From assembly GCA_913778905.1 (NCBI GenBank), contig CAJYYA010000021.1, positions 1-64,000 of the forward strand: a stretch of 64,000 bases of DNA, read 5' to 3'. Source of the stretch: an uncultured Naasia sp. (GTDB lineage Bacteria; Actinomycetota; Actinomycetes; Actinomycetales; Microbacteriaceae). Shown piece by piece: positions 55,600 through 64,000 of this stretch (position 1 is the stretch's first letter; each line of letters begins with the position of its first letter). A model generated the notes under the pieces. It had not been told where the DNA came from and ran no database searches. It saw nothing but the letters and a program-made list of their open reading frames with translations. A program made the position numbers and the translations under genes.

Positions 55600-56907
55600 A
55601 TGGCCTCTCGTACGAGTCGAACGACGATCGCGGCGCGAGTCGCTCGCGCTGTGCGGACGTCGCCGATGCTGCACCCGTTCACCTACAGCGACGCGCCGAT
55701 CGTCCGCCAGACCCCGACGGTGATCGGCACCGTCATCGCCGTCCTCCTGACGACGGTCATTCCGGCGTCCGCCGTTACAGACGGCCCGGTGTTCGCGAGC
55801 GGCGTGGTCCTGATCGTCATCGCCACTCTCTGGGCTGTCGTCGTCGGCCGGCTGCCCCACCTCGCTCCTGCGTCGTCGCTGGTGCCGGTCCTGGACTTCG
55901 CGGGCCTCGCCGTCATGCGTACGGCGTCGGGCGGGACCGTTTCGATCGTCTCGAGCCTGGCCATCCTGCCCGTCGTGTGGTTGGCGATGGAGGCGGGCCG
56001 CCGTAACGTCGTCTACGCCGCTGTGGGCGGTCTCGTCGTGGTGATGGCACCCATTCTGGCGACAGGCCTTTATCGCGAATCGCCCGGTGAGCTGCTCCGC
56101 GGCTTCTTCGTCGCGTTCGTCTACGCCGTTGCGGCCTTGGCTATCAACGAGGTCGCCCGGCGGGCTCGCGAGTTGCTCTCGATCTCAGTCCGTCGCGACG
56201 AGCAGCGCGGTGCCGAACTCGCCCGGGGCGGAGCGGCCCAGCAAGCCCTGCTGCCCGGCAACACGGCGAGGCTCGGCCCGTTCGAGGTCGCCGGCGTCTG
56301 CCTTCCCGCTCGCGCGGTCGGAGGGGACTTCTACGACTGGTACGCGACCCCTGACGGCTACGCGGTCACGCTGGGTGACGTCATGGGCAAGGGCGTGGCG
56401 GCCGGGATCATCGCGGCCACCACGAGAGCCGTCGTCCGCAGCGCACGGGACGACACGAACCCACTCGTCGGCGCGCAACGGGCTGACGAGTGCCTCGCGA
56501 CCGAACTCGGCGAGATGAATCCGTTCGCCACTCTTTTCCACGCGCGTCTGACCGACAGCGGATCTGTGGCGTTCGTCGACGCGGGCCACGGTCTGACCCT
56601 GGTCAGACGCGCTTCGACCTGGGAACGACTCCAATCCGAGGGCCTGCCGTTGGGACTCGGAATGGGCGACGGTTGGGACCAGCAGACCGTCCAGCTCGGG
56701 ACCGACGATTGGCTGATCTGCTTCAGCGACGGACTGCTCGATCTCTACGGGGGCGACGACGCCGCGATCCACGCCATCGCGGCCCACCTGATGCGGGCCG
56801 AAGATCCTTCTGAACTCATCGACGCACTCATAGCGTCAGCACCTGGGTTCGACCAGGACGACGACGTGACGATCGTCGCTCTCCGACGCCGCGCAGTCTC
56901 GCGATAG
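55600..56907 (+). CDS. Membrane SpoIIE/RsbU-type serine phosphatase
   Basis: The 435-residue protein has six N-terminal helices (about residues 30-185), a short coiled linker and a SpoIIE PP2C domain with GGDFYDWY, GDVMGKGVAAGI, FVDAGHG and DDDVTIVAL metal-binding motifs. Such phosphatases usually dephosphorylate anti-sigma-factor antagonists. No antagonist or anti-sigma gene is nearby. ATG 55600 has a poor ribosome site; GTG 55558 is an alternative. Confidence 0.88.
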   Translation: MASRTSRTTIAARVARAVRTSPMLHPFTYSDAPIVRQTPTVIGTVIAVLLTTVIPASAVTDGPVFASGVVLIVIATLWAVVVGRLPHLAPASSLVPVLDFAGLAVMRTASGGTVSIVSSLAILPVVWLAMEAGRRNVVYAAVGGLVVVMAPILATGLYRESPGELLRGFFVAFVYAVAALAINEVARRARELLSISVRRDEQRGAELARGGAAQQALLPGNTARLGPFEVAGVCLPARAVGGDFYDWYATPDGYAVTLGDVMGKGVAAGIIAATTRAVVRSARDDTNPLVGAQRADECLATELGEMNPFATLFHARLTDSGSVAFVDAGHGLTLVRRASTWERLQSEGLPLGLGMGDGWDQQTVQLGTDDWLICFSDGLLDLYGGDDAAIHAIAAHLMRAEDPSELIDALIASAPGFDQDDDVTIVALRRRAVSR

Positions 56908-57000
56908 GAGCCGGACGGCAGCGGATCGGTTCCTAGCTTCGACGGGTTCGACGGGTTCAGATGCTCCGGTCCGACAGCCGCGCCTCTCGAGCAGCCCCGG

Positions 57001-58401
57001 TCAGGCCGTCCAGCTCTCCGGACCGTGGGAACCCGCGGTGTACTCATCGAGTGGCACCTCGCCGGCTTTCCACGCCTCGATGACGGGCTCGACGATGCGC
57101 CAGCACTGCTCCGCGACGTCCGCACGCACCGACAGGGTCGGGTCGCCGGACAGGATGCCGCGCAGGACCTCGCCGTACTGGGTCAGCTCCGGTGTCGCGA
57201 CCTCCGTCTCGAGGGTCCCCTGATCGAGGCGGAACGGGTCCTGATCGCCGTTCACCGCGAGATCCAGCTCGAACCCGGACGGGTGGATCCCCACGACCAG
57301 GCGTTCGGGGCGGTGCGGCGCCTCGAGTCCGCGCGGCACGAAGTTCGGACGCTTGAAGGTGACGACCACCTCGCGACGCGCATCGCCGATCGCTTTGCCG
57401 CTGCGAAGGATGAAGGGCACGCCCGACCAGCGGCGCGTGTCGACCTGCACGACCATCTCGGCCAGCGTCTCGGTCTCGTTCGACGGATCGACGCCGTCCT
57501 CGTCCACGTAGGAGGGCAGTTTCCGCCCGTCGATCTCGCCAGCGGTGTACCGCGCGCGCCGGGACGACGCATCCGTCCCCGGTAGCACCGGATCGCCCTC
57601 CCACAGCCTCGTCGCGTTGATGACCTGGGCGGTCGCGCCGCGGAAATCGACCTCGTCGATCGATCCGGGAGCCTCCATGGCCACCACGGAGAGCACCTGG
57701 AGGAGATGGGACTGGAGCATGTCGACGAGTGCACCGGCCGTGTCGTAGTAGCCGGCCCGACCCTCGAGAGCGAGCTCCTCGTCGTAGACGATCTCGACGG
57801 ACTCGATGTTCTCCGCGTTCCACACCGGGTCCAGGAGGCGGCCCGCGAAGCGCATACCGAGGAGGCCCAGCACGGTCGGCTGACCGAGGAAGTGGTCGAT
57901 GCGGTGCACCTGGTGCTCCGGGACGAGCTTCGCGATCTTGGCGTTCAGCTTCGCGGCCGTCTCGGAGTCGTCGCCGAACGGCTTCTCCATCGCGAAGATC
58001 ACACCATCCGGCAGGTCGACCTCGGCGAGAGCATCCACCGCCTTCTCGACGACCGAGGGCGGGAGGGCGAAGTACAGGACGGGGATCCCCTCGGCGGCTC
58101 CGAGGATGTGGGTGAGGTCCGCAGGCTCCGAAGGGTCCCCCCGGACGTAATCGGCCCGATCGACCAACCTCGACACCGCGTCGCCCGGCGCGCCACCCTC
58201 GTCGAGCGCGTCGCGCACCTCGTCTCGCCATTCATCGCGGCTCTTCTCGCTGCGACCGGTGCCGAGCACGATGAGATCGGCGGCGAGCTTCCGGTCGGCA
58301 TCGTCAGCCGACCCGAGAAGACTTCCGAGGCCGGGGAGGAGGAGCCGCTTGGTGAGGTCTCCGCTCGCGCCGAAGATGATGAGGGTGCCTGCTTCGCTCA
58401 T
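57001..58401 (-). CDS. zwf: Glucose-6-phosphate dehydrogenase-like protein, atypical active site
   Basis: The 466-residue protein has the Zwf layout: N-terminal NADP-binding domain with GASGDLTKR, the EKPFG motif and a C-terminal G6PD domain. The signature DHYLGK is DHFLGQ here (residues 169-174), with Gln174 replacing the substrate-phosphate lysine; the later RDMxQNH motif reads VDMLQSH, keeping only the histidine base. It stands alone, not with tkt-tal-opcA-pgl, so it may be a second paralogue with altered substrate. The start ATG 58401 gives the standard N-terminus. Confidence 0.88.
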   Translation of the reverse strand: MSEAGTLIIFGASGDLTKRLLLPGLGSLLGSADDADRKLAADLIVLGTGRSEKSRDEWRDEVRDALDEGGAPGDAVSRLVDRADYVRGDPSEPADLTHILGAAEGIPVLYFALPPSVVEKAVDALAEVDLPDGVIFAMEKPFGDDSETAAKLNAKIAKLVPEHQVHRIDHFLGQPTVLGLLGMRFAGRLLDPVWNAENIESVEIVYDEELALEGRAGYYDTAGALVDMLQSHLLQVLSVVAMEAPGSIDEVDFRGATAQVINATRLWEGDPVLPGTDASSRRARYTAGEIDGRKLPSYVDEDGVDPSNETETLAEMVVQVDTRRWSGVPFILRSGKAIGDARREVVVTFKRPNFVPRGLEAPHRPERLVVGIHPSGFELDLAVNGDQDPFRLDQGTLETEVATPELTQYGEVLRGILSGDPTLSVRADVAEQCWRIVEPVIEAWKAGEVPLDEYTAGSHGPESWTA

Positions 58402-58567
58402 AGTCGCCGAGCCTAGGACGGGCGCCCTGCGTGCCAGCCCGGTATCGCCTCCGGGAACTCGGAGTGCGCGGCGAGCGCCGATCATGCGATCGGCCGCGCA
58501 GTCGGCTGCGGCGACACCGCGTAGTGTCGGAGTGCACCTCGGGGCGCCTGTGGACTAGCGTGTCGCC

Positions 58568-59092
58568 ATGTCGGCCCCCACGACGTCTGTCCCCTTCGAG
58601 GGCGGCACCAGCTTCCTCCTGACCACCTGCGGCTCCGAAGTGCGCAGACGATGGGCGCGCGTGCTGTCCGACCACGGTTTGACGCCCCATCACTTCGCAC
58701 TGCTCGAAGTCCTCGACCATGTCGGCGGAGCGAGTCAGAAGGAGCTGGCGTCCGCGGTCGGCGTCGATCCGCGGAACGCTCCCCCGCTGCTCGATCTCCT
58801 CGACAGCCGCGACCTCATCACCCGAGCCGATTCGACCCTCGACCGGCGGCGTCAGGTCATCGAGATCACCTCGCTCGGGCGCTCGATCGTCGGGCTTCTG
58901 CGCACCACGGGCATGGAGGTGGAGAACGAGTACTTCGCTCCTCTCGCCCCGCATGAGCGGCAGGAATTGCGGCGACTCCTGCTGGTCCTCGGATCACGCT
59001 CGAATCGCGAGGAGCAGAAGTCCGAAACCCCTGCACGGTCGGGTACCCGTCCCCGTCGACCGCGACTCGACGACCAGCCGTTCCTGTACTGA
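58568..59092 (+). CDS. MarR-family transcription regulator
   Basis: The 174-residue protein has a winged-helix MarR domain (HFALLEVLDHVGGASQKELASAVGVD and a DRRRQVIEIT wing) and a basic C-terminal tail. It diverges from the zwf-like gene and precedes a FUSC transporter on the same strand; regulation of either is possible. Confidence 0.9.
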   Translation: MSAPTTSVPFEGGTSFLLTTCGSEVRRRWARVLSDHGLTPHHFALLEVLDHVGGASQKELASAVGVDPRNAPPLLDLLDSRDLITRADSTLDRRRQVIEITSLGRSIVGLLRTTGMEVENEYFAPLAPHERQELRRLLLVLGSRSNREEQKSETPARSGTRPRRPRLDDQPFLY

Positions 59093-59160
59093 CGGGCCCG
59101 TCGGGCCGAGACGGCGGGGCGGGCACGGGGCGGTCAGCGGTGTCGGTCTAGCCTGATTCC

Positions 59161-60219
59161 GTGCCTCTGACCCCGCCCATGCGAGCCGCCGCTCGCGTGC
59201 CGCTGCTGCAGGTCGTCAAGACGGCCATCGCCGTGGTCGCGAGCTGGTTTCTGGCCACCCTGCTGCTCCCGAACGCGATGCCGGTCTTCGCCGTCGTCGC
59301 GGCCGTCATCGTGGTGCAGCCCAGCGTGAACCAGACGTATGCGCGGGCGGTCGAACGCAGTTTCGGTGTCGTCCTGGGAGTGCTGGTGGCACTCGCAGCC
59401 GTAGCCGTCTTCGGCCAGCACTCGTGGCTGGTGCTCGCTGCGACCGTCGTCGCGCTGTTCGTCGGGTGGGCTCTACGTCTCCCGCCCGGTTCGAGTGCGC
59501 AGATCGCGATCAGCGCGCTCCTCGTCCTCACGATCGGTGCGGCGACCCCCGACTACGCCCTCATCCGCATCGCGGAGACGGTCTTGGGCGCCGTCGTCGC
59601 GCTCGTCATCAACGCCGCCCTCGCCCCACCGCTCGCGACGGCTCCGGTCCGCGCCGCCGTCGGACGCCTCGCCCGTGCCGAGGCGGACCGGATGGACGAT
59701 CTCGCCGGCCTGCTCGAGAGCGATCCCGATCGGGAGACGCGCGATGCGGCCCTCGTTCGTGTCCGGGAGCTGCGCACCCTCCGCACCGATGCGCAGGAGG
59801 CGATCACGCGCGGCACCGACAGCCTCGCGTTCAACCCGCGGCGATCCCGGGCCAAGGACCAGTTCGAGAGGGATCAGGCTCTCTTCGCACGCCTCGATCC
59901 GCTCGTGACCCGGATCGTGGGGATGACGAGGACCTTCCACGACCAGTGGGATGCTTCCCTCTCCGACGAGCCCCTCGTCGAGGGCATCGCCGAGGAGCTC
60001 CGCCGCGCCGCGCACGACCTCCGACTCCTGGTGCGCCACGAGGAGACAGCCGCGAACCCGAAGCGCCAGACGACCCCCGCGCCGGAGGCGGAGCCCACGC
60101 CTGCCCCCGCGCTCACGCGCCCGATCGCGCTTCCCGAACCGAACGTCCGGCACTGGGTGCTCCTCGGCGCCCTCCTCGAGGACCTCCGCCGCATCCGCGA
60201 GGAGGTCGTCGGTGAGTGA
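59161..60219 (+). CDS. FUSC-family (aromatic acid exporter-like) membrane protein
   Basis: The 352-residue protein has about six helices in one FUSC-type block (VVAAVIVVQPSVNQTYARAVER, cut here to its start and end), followed by a cytosolic helical region (residues 170-285) and a Pro/Ala-rich linker before the end. FUSC proteins are linked to export of fusaric or hydroxybenzoic acids. The gene starts with GTG and overlaps the next gene. Confidence 0.82.
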   Translation: MPLTPPMRAAARVPLLQVVKTAIAVVASWFLATLLLPNAMPVFAVVAAVIVVQPSVNQTYARAVERSFGVVLGVLVALAAVAVFGQHSWLVLAATVVALFVGWALRLPPGSSAQIAISALLVLTIGAATPDYALIRIAETVLGAVVALVINAALAPPLATAPVRAAVGRLARAEADRMDDLAGLLESDPDRETRDAALVRVRELRTLRTDAQEAITRGTDSLAFNPRRSRAKDQFERDQALFARLDPLVTRIVGMTRTFHDQWDASLSDEPLVEGIAEELRRAAHDLRLLVRHEETAANPKRQTTPAPEAEPTPAPALTRPIALPEPNVRHWVLLGALLEDLRRIREEVVGE

Positions 60220-61159
60220 ACCCGCGCCCGAGGCGGACGGCCGCGTCCGCACCGTGGCCGTGCCGACCGGCATCGGCGAGGCGCTCATCGAACTCGCGGA
60301 CCAGCGCCTGTCCGCGCCGTCCGGTCACGGCAAGTACTTCCTCATCCACGGCGCCTCGGGGTCGTCGCGCACGTGGGACCGCATCGTCTCGCACCCGTTC
60401 GCGCGCCGAGGAGCGGCGATCATCGCGTGCATCGACCTGCCCGGCTGGGGGGCCACATCGGCCGTCCTGCCCGCGGGTGCGACGCTCGCCGACATGCGCG
60501 ACGCTGTGATCGCCTGCCTCGACGTGCTCGACGAGCGGACGGGCTCGAACGACCCATGGCATCTCGTGGGCCACTCGATGGGCGGCCTCCTCGCCCTCGA
60601 GGTCGCCGCATCGGTGCCGGATCGGATACGCGGGGTGACCGCCGTATCGCCGAGCGCGAGCGGCGTCATCGCGTCGGTTTCGCACCCGTGGCGGACGCTG
60701 ACCGGCGGTCGGCACGGTGGTGGGCTGCCCGCGCTCGTGCTGCTCGCCGGCGGATTGCGTCCCTTCTCCCGCCTCGAGCGCTTTCCCCCTGGACTGGTCC
60801 GATTCGCCATCCGGATCGGGCTCATGCGCCTGCTGGTGTCACCACTGTTCCGCCATCCGAGACGGATCCCGTTCGAGACGGTTCGTCAACTGGGCTTCGA
60901 GATGCGACCTCGATCGTTCCGCGCGGCGACCGAATCGATCGTCGGCTACGACATCGGACGGTGGCGGCGCATCGAGTCGCCGCTCACGACCATCGAAGGC
61001 GACCGCGACGTCTTCGTGGGCGAGCAGGACGCCGAGGGCGTCGCCGTCGTCCTCCCGGCGACCCATCGGGTGGTCATCGCCGACTGCGGCCACTTCCCCC
61101 ACGTCGAGCACGCCACCACGGTCGCCGGCCTCATCTGGCGCCCCGTACCGAGTCCCTAA
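60212..61159 (+). CDS. Alpha/beta-hydrolase
   Basis: The 315-residue hydrolase has oxyanion-loop HGASGSS, nucleophile elbow GHSMGG (Ser near residue 121), acid in EGDRDVF and base His in CGHFPHVEH. It overlaps the FUSC gene by eight bases, GTG 60212 having GGAGG upstream, so the two are made together. Substrate unknown. Confidence 0.88.
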   Translation: MSEPAPEADGRVRTVAVPTGIGEALIELADQRLSAPSGHGKYFLIHGASGSSRTWDRIVSHPFARRGAAIIACIDLPGWGATSAVLPAGATLADMRDAVIACLDVLDERTGSNDPWHLVGHSMGGLLALEVAASVPDRIRGVTAVSPSASGVIASVSHPWRTLTGGRHGGGLPALVLLAGGLRPFSRLERFPPGLVRFAIRIGLMRLLVSPLFRHPRRIPFETVRQLGFEMRPRSFRAATESIVGYDIGRWRRIESPLTTIEGDRDVFVGEQDAEGVAVVLPATHRVVIADCGHFPHVEHATTVAGLIWRPVPSP

Positions 61160-61178
61160 CCCTAGGTCGCGCTGTGCG

Positions 61179-61325
61179 CTCTCGGTACGCTCCTCTACTC
61201 GAGCCGTCTCGATACGGCCTAGCGGCCTACTCGACGTCCGGAACGGCGGCATCGGCGGAGCCGATTCCGCTTGCGCGAAAGCGGCGTCTGCCCATGGAGG
61301 CCGAGTAGGGGCCGCGTATCGAGGC
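61179..61325. repeat. Intergenic repeat type D, copy 4
   Basis: TCTCGATACGGCCTAGCGGC then CTACTCGACGTCCGG near 61207-61241, and an inverted partner GCCGAGTAGGGGCCGCGTAT...CGAGG near 61300-61325. It lies between two convergent genes and can fold as a long stem. Same word family as the other D copies. Confidence 0.75.
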
Positions 61326-61365
61326 CCGCCGTCGGAGAAGTCGAAGGCGTACCGCCCCGAGGTGA

Positions 61366-62559
61366 CTACTCGTCGCGGGCCAGGATCCGAGCCTTCAGGA
61401 CGTGGCGCACAGCGTCGTCGAGGCGGTCCTGAGAGAGCTGGCCGTTCTGGACGGCGGCGACGATGCCGTTCTTCAGCTGGTCCGGGGACACTCCCGACGT
61501 CGCGTCGTCGTGCGCGAGCACATGCAGCAGCAGGTCCCCGCCCGCGCCCAATGCGCGAACGGCGTTGGCAACCGGGTCCGCGTACTCGTCCTGACCGGAG
61601 TTCAGCAGCATCAGCATGTCGTCGGTCACGACCAGCCCGTCGAAGCCCATGTCGTTCCGCAGGATGTCGTGCCACTTCGTCGAGAAGGTGGCGATGTCGG
61701 GATCGACCGAGGAGTAGAGGAGGTGGCCGGTCATGACGGCCTCGGCTCCCGCACCGATCCCTCGCTCGAAGGGCACCGCATCCGTGGTGCTCCATTCGGC
61801 TTGGGAGACGTCGGTCACCGGGATCGAGTTATGCGAGTTCGCCTCCGAACGGCCGTGCCCCGGGAAGTGCTTGAGTGTCGACAGTACGAGGCCGCGCTCA
61901 CCCAGAACCGCCTGTTCCACACGGTCCCCCGCCGAAGTCGGATCACCCCCGAAGACGCGATCGAAGATGAACGAGTCCGGATCCGACGTCATGTCGGCGA
62001 TGACCCCGAAGTTGAGGTTCGCCCCGGCCGTGTTCACCAGCTGACCGCGCGAGGCGAATGCGGACCTGGTGTTCTCCGCCGGCTCGTTCTTGAGAGTGGC
62101 CGCGGCGGGGAACGTGTCGTCGTCGAGGCGCGCGACGTCTCCGCCCTCCTCGTCGATCCCGATCAGCGGGGGCAGGTCCGAGGATGTCGCCTTGATCGCC
62201 GCGGTGATGGGTTGGACCGACGCAGCGGTCGACGGCACGTTGTCACCCATGAGGATGAAGCCGCCCGCACCCGTCGTGGTCATGTAGGAGGCGAGGTCGG
62301 ACGGGTCGGTGCCGGGCGTGTGGAGCATGAGCACGGTGGCGGCCTTGGTGGCCAGGTCCATCTTCGCCAGGCGCTCGTCGATCTCCGCGGCCACCGGGTC
62401 GACGGGAGTCGGCGACGCCGACGGGGTCGAGGGCACCGGACTCGGCGCGGGCGGGGTGTCGCCGCCGCCGACGCACCCGGTCAGCAGAAGCGGGGCGAGG
62501 AGGAGCCCGAGGGCTGCACGGCGGACCACGGGACGACGTACGGGAGCGACGACAGGCAC
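61366..62559 (-). CDS. Glycoside hydrolase family 3 lipoprotein (NagZ-like)
   Basis: The 397-residue protein has a signal peptide with lipobox LTGC (Cys29), a Pro/Ser/Thr linker and a GH3 barrel with KHFPGHG (residues 230-236) and the nucleophile in GFDGLVVTDD (Asp313 or 314). The second part of the NagZ motif, normally DSH, is NSH (241-243), so the Asp of the Asp-His general acid/base dyad is replaced by Asn. Likely an N-acetyl-beta-glucosaminidase-type enzyme on cell-wall sugars. GTG 62559 is chosen; 62529 is an alternative. Confidence 0.85.
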   Translation of the reverse strand: MPVVAPVRRPVVRRAALGLLLAPLLLTGCVGGGDTPPAPSPVPSTPSASPTPVDPVAAEIDERLAKMDLATKAATVLMLHTPGTDPSDLASYMTTTGAGGFILMGDNVPSTAASVQPITAAIKATSSDLPPLIGIDEEGGDVARLDDDTFPAAATLKNEPAENTRSAFASRGQLVNTAGANLNFGVIADMTSDPDSFIFDRVFGGDPTSAGDRVEQAVLGERGLVLSTLKHFPGHGRSEANSHNSIPVTDVSQAEWSTTDAVPFERGIGAGAEAVMTGHLLYSSVDPDIATFSTKWHDILRNDMGFDGLVVTDDMLMLLNSGQDEYADPVANAVRALGAGGDLLLHVLAHDDATSGVSPDQLKNGIVAAVQNGQLSQDRLDDAVRHVLKARILARDE

Positions 62560-62641
62560 GACTGCGAGGATATCTCCGCGCGGACGTTCGAGGCCCTGCC
62601 CACAGCCCGCGTCGTGAGGGGTCCGCCTACGATCGAGCCTC

Positions 62642-63457
62642 ATGCTGGCACTGCTCCGCGCCTCCCACCCCGCTCCGGGAGCCGCCGTCACGATCGTCGC
62701 CGGTGTCCTCGCGGCCGCGGTGGGACTGGGACCGGTGCAGATCGCGCTCGTCGTCGCCGTCATGGCTCTCGATCAGCTCTCGGTGGGTTGGTCGAACGAC
62801 TGGATCGACGCCGGACGGGACCGCGCGAGCGGTCGCCGGGACAAGCCGGTCGCCACGGGCGAGGTGTCGGTCCGGATCGCGCGGTTCGCCGCGCTGGCAT
62901 CGGCGCTGGCCTCGCTCGTCCTCGGCTTCGCGCTGGGCCCGGCCGCCGGGCTCGCTCACGCCCTCTTCCTGGTGTCGGCATGGGCCTACAACGCCGGCCT
63001 CAAGCGCACGGCCCTCTCGGTCGTCCCCTACGTCGTCAGCTTCGGGATCCTGCCGGCGTTCGTGACGCTGGCCCTCCAGCCGCCGCGATGGCCGGACTGG
63101 TGGGTCCTGGCCGCCGGTTCCGCCCTGGGGATCGCGGCGCACCTGGCGAACGTCCTCCCGGATCTCGAGGATGACGCGGCGACCGGGGTGCGCGGCTTCC
63201 CGCATCGTCTGGGGGCCCGCGCCTCCGGCATCGGCGCGTTCACCGTGCTGGCTACGGCCTCCGTCCTCCTCGCCGTCTTCGTCTCCGGGGTGGGCGCGGT
63301 GGTCGGGTGCGTCATCGTGATCCTCGTGAGCATCGCAGGGGTCACGCTGGTCCTCCGGGGTCGTCTGACGCGCACGCTGTTCGTCCTCATCCTCGTGAGT
63401 GCACTCGTCATCGTCGTCTCGCTGGCGGCCGCCGGACCCGAGCTGCTCGGGAGCTGA
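62642..63457 (+). CDS. UbiA-family prenyltransferase
   Basis: The 271-residue membrane protein has about eight helices and both Asp-rich motifs of the family: NDWIDAGRDR in the first half and DLEDD in the second, which hold magnesium and the prenyl diphosphate. It would prenylate an aromatic or alcohol acceptor in membrane quinone or lipid synthesis; no partner genes are adjacent, so the acceptor is unknown. Confidence 0.9.
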   Translation: MLALLRASHPAPGAAVTIVAGVLAAAVGLGPVQIALVVAVMALDQLSVGWSNDWIDAGRDRASGRRDKPVATGEVSVRIARFAALASALASLVLGFALGPAAGLAHALFLVSAWAYNAGLKRTALSVVPYVVSFGILPAFVTLALQPPRWPDWWVLAAGSALGIAAHLANVLPDLEDDAATGVRGFPHRLGARASGIGAFTVLATASVLLAVFVSGVGAVVGCVIVILVSIAGVTLVLRGRLTRTLFVLILVSALVIVVSLAAAGPELLGS

Positions 63458-63497
63458 TTCCCGTGCCCTGCACCCTGTCGGAGGAAGGGCATAGCCT

Positions 63498-64000
63498 GTG
63501 CGGGTGACAGCGGAGCGCAACTGGGCAGGCAACCACGTCTTCACGGCCGACAGGGTCGAGCGGCCGACGACGGTCGAGGAATTGAGAGGAATCGTCACGG
63601 GCAATCCCCGCGTGCGCGCCCTCGGGTCCCGGCATTCGTTCAACGATCTCGCCGACTCCGCGGGCGGCGTGCTGATCGAGCTCGGCGAGTTGGACGTCCC
63701 CCTCGACATCGATCGCGACGCGTCGATCGTCTGGGCTCCGGCGGGTATGCGGTACGGGGATCTGGCCTCCACCCTGCAGGCGGAGGGCCTGGCTCTGCAC
63801 AACCTCGCCTCGCTCCCCCACATCTCCCTGGCCGGGACCGTCGCGACCGGCACTCACGGATCCGGCATCCGCAACGGCAGCCTGGCCACCGCAGTGGCCG
63901 GTCTCGAACTCGTCACAGCTGCGGGCGAGGTGCTGGTCCTGCGGCGAGGTGACGCCGACTTCGACGGCGCCGTGGTCTCGCTGGGCGCTCTCGGCATCGT
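63498..64000 (+). CDS. FAD-dependent alditol oxidase, 3'-truncated by the window edge
   Basis: The first 167 residues show a VAO/AldO-type FAD-binding domain: NWAGN near the start, LGSRHSFNDLAD with the histidine that carries covalent FAD in AldO, and LPHISLAGTVATGTHGSG. Alditol/xylitol oxidases convert sugar alcohols to aldoses with release of hydrogen peroxide. GTG 63498 has GGAAGGG eight bases before it; a GTG two codons later is possible. The substrate domain is outside the window. Confidence 0.9.
   Translation, partial: MRVTAERNWAGNHVFTADRVERPTTVEELRGIVTGNPRVRALGSRHSFNDLADSAGGVLIELGELDVPLDIDRDASIVWAPAGMRYGDLASTLQAEGLALHNLASLPHISLAGTVATGTHGSGIRNGSLATAVAGLELVTAAGEVLVLRRGDADFDGAVVSLGALGI

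Overview
The window is about 64 kb of high-GC chromosomal DNA from an actinomycete, most likely a member of the Microbacteriaceae (Microbacterium, Leifsonia or Clavibacter type). Four things point there: GC-rich coding with strong antisense shadows and many GTG/TTG starts; the conserved actinobacterial gene order leuS-comEA-comEC-holA-rpsT-lepA-hemW-hrcA-dnaJ-rsmE-hinT-phoH-ybeY-corC-era-leuA; a leucine leader-peptide attenuator in front of leuA; and intergenic 'CTCGATACG...CTACTCGAC' repeats. I see no insertion sequence, prophage, CRISPR array, rRNA or intact tRNA.

1-13.8 kb: the end of a TRIC-family channel gene and leuA with its attenuator, then an 11-kb block on the minus strand that separates era from leuA. 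The block holds two MprF-like aminoacyl-phospholipid synthases, three paralogous membrane-anchored serine esterases and a NarL-type two-component pair, all closely spaced or overlapping. It reads as a regulated synthase/hydrolase system for aminoacylated membrane lipids and is the most interesting part of the window.

13.8-36 kb: the housekeeping core, with ribosome and RNA maturation (era, ybeY, rsmE, phoH), heat shock (hrcA-dnaJ under a CIRCE operator), hemW, lepA, rpsT, DNA polymerase III delta, comEA-comEC and leuS.

36-64 kb: more variable content. It includes divergent pabB/pabC folate genes, an Lrp regulator, a complete dipeptide ABC operon ending in a small conserved gene, an amino-acid permease, dedA, a four-gene osmoprotectant ABC operon with a TetR regulator nearby, an HMCES/YedK-like protein, a DUF2183 protein, a membrane SpoIIE-type phosphatase, an atypical glucose-6-phosphate dehydrogenase, a MarR regulator, a FUSC transporter coupled to a hydrolase, a GH3 lipoprotein, a UbiA prenyltransferase and the start of an alditol oxidase.

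Intergenic DNA carries several families of palindromic elements. In this window one family lies only between divergent genes (2 copies), another only in convergent gaps (4 copies), and two related hairpins lie in tandem gaps behind 3' ends.
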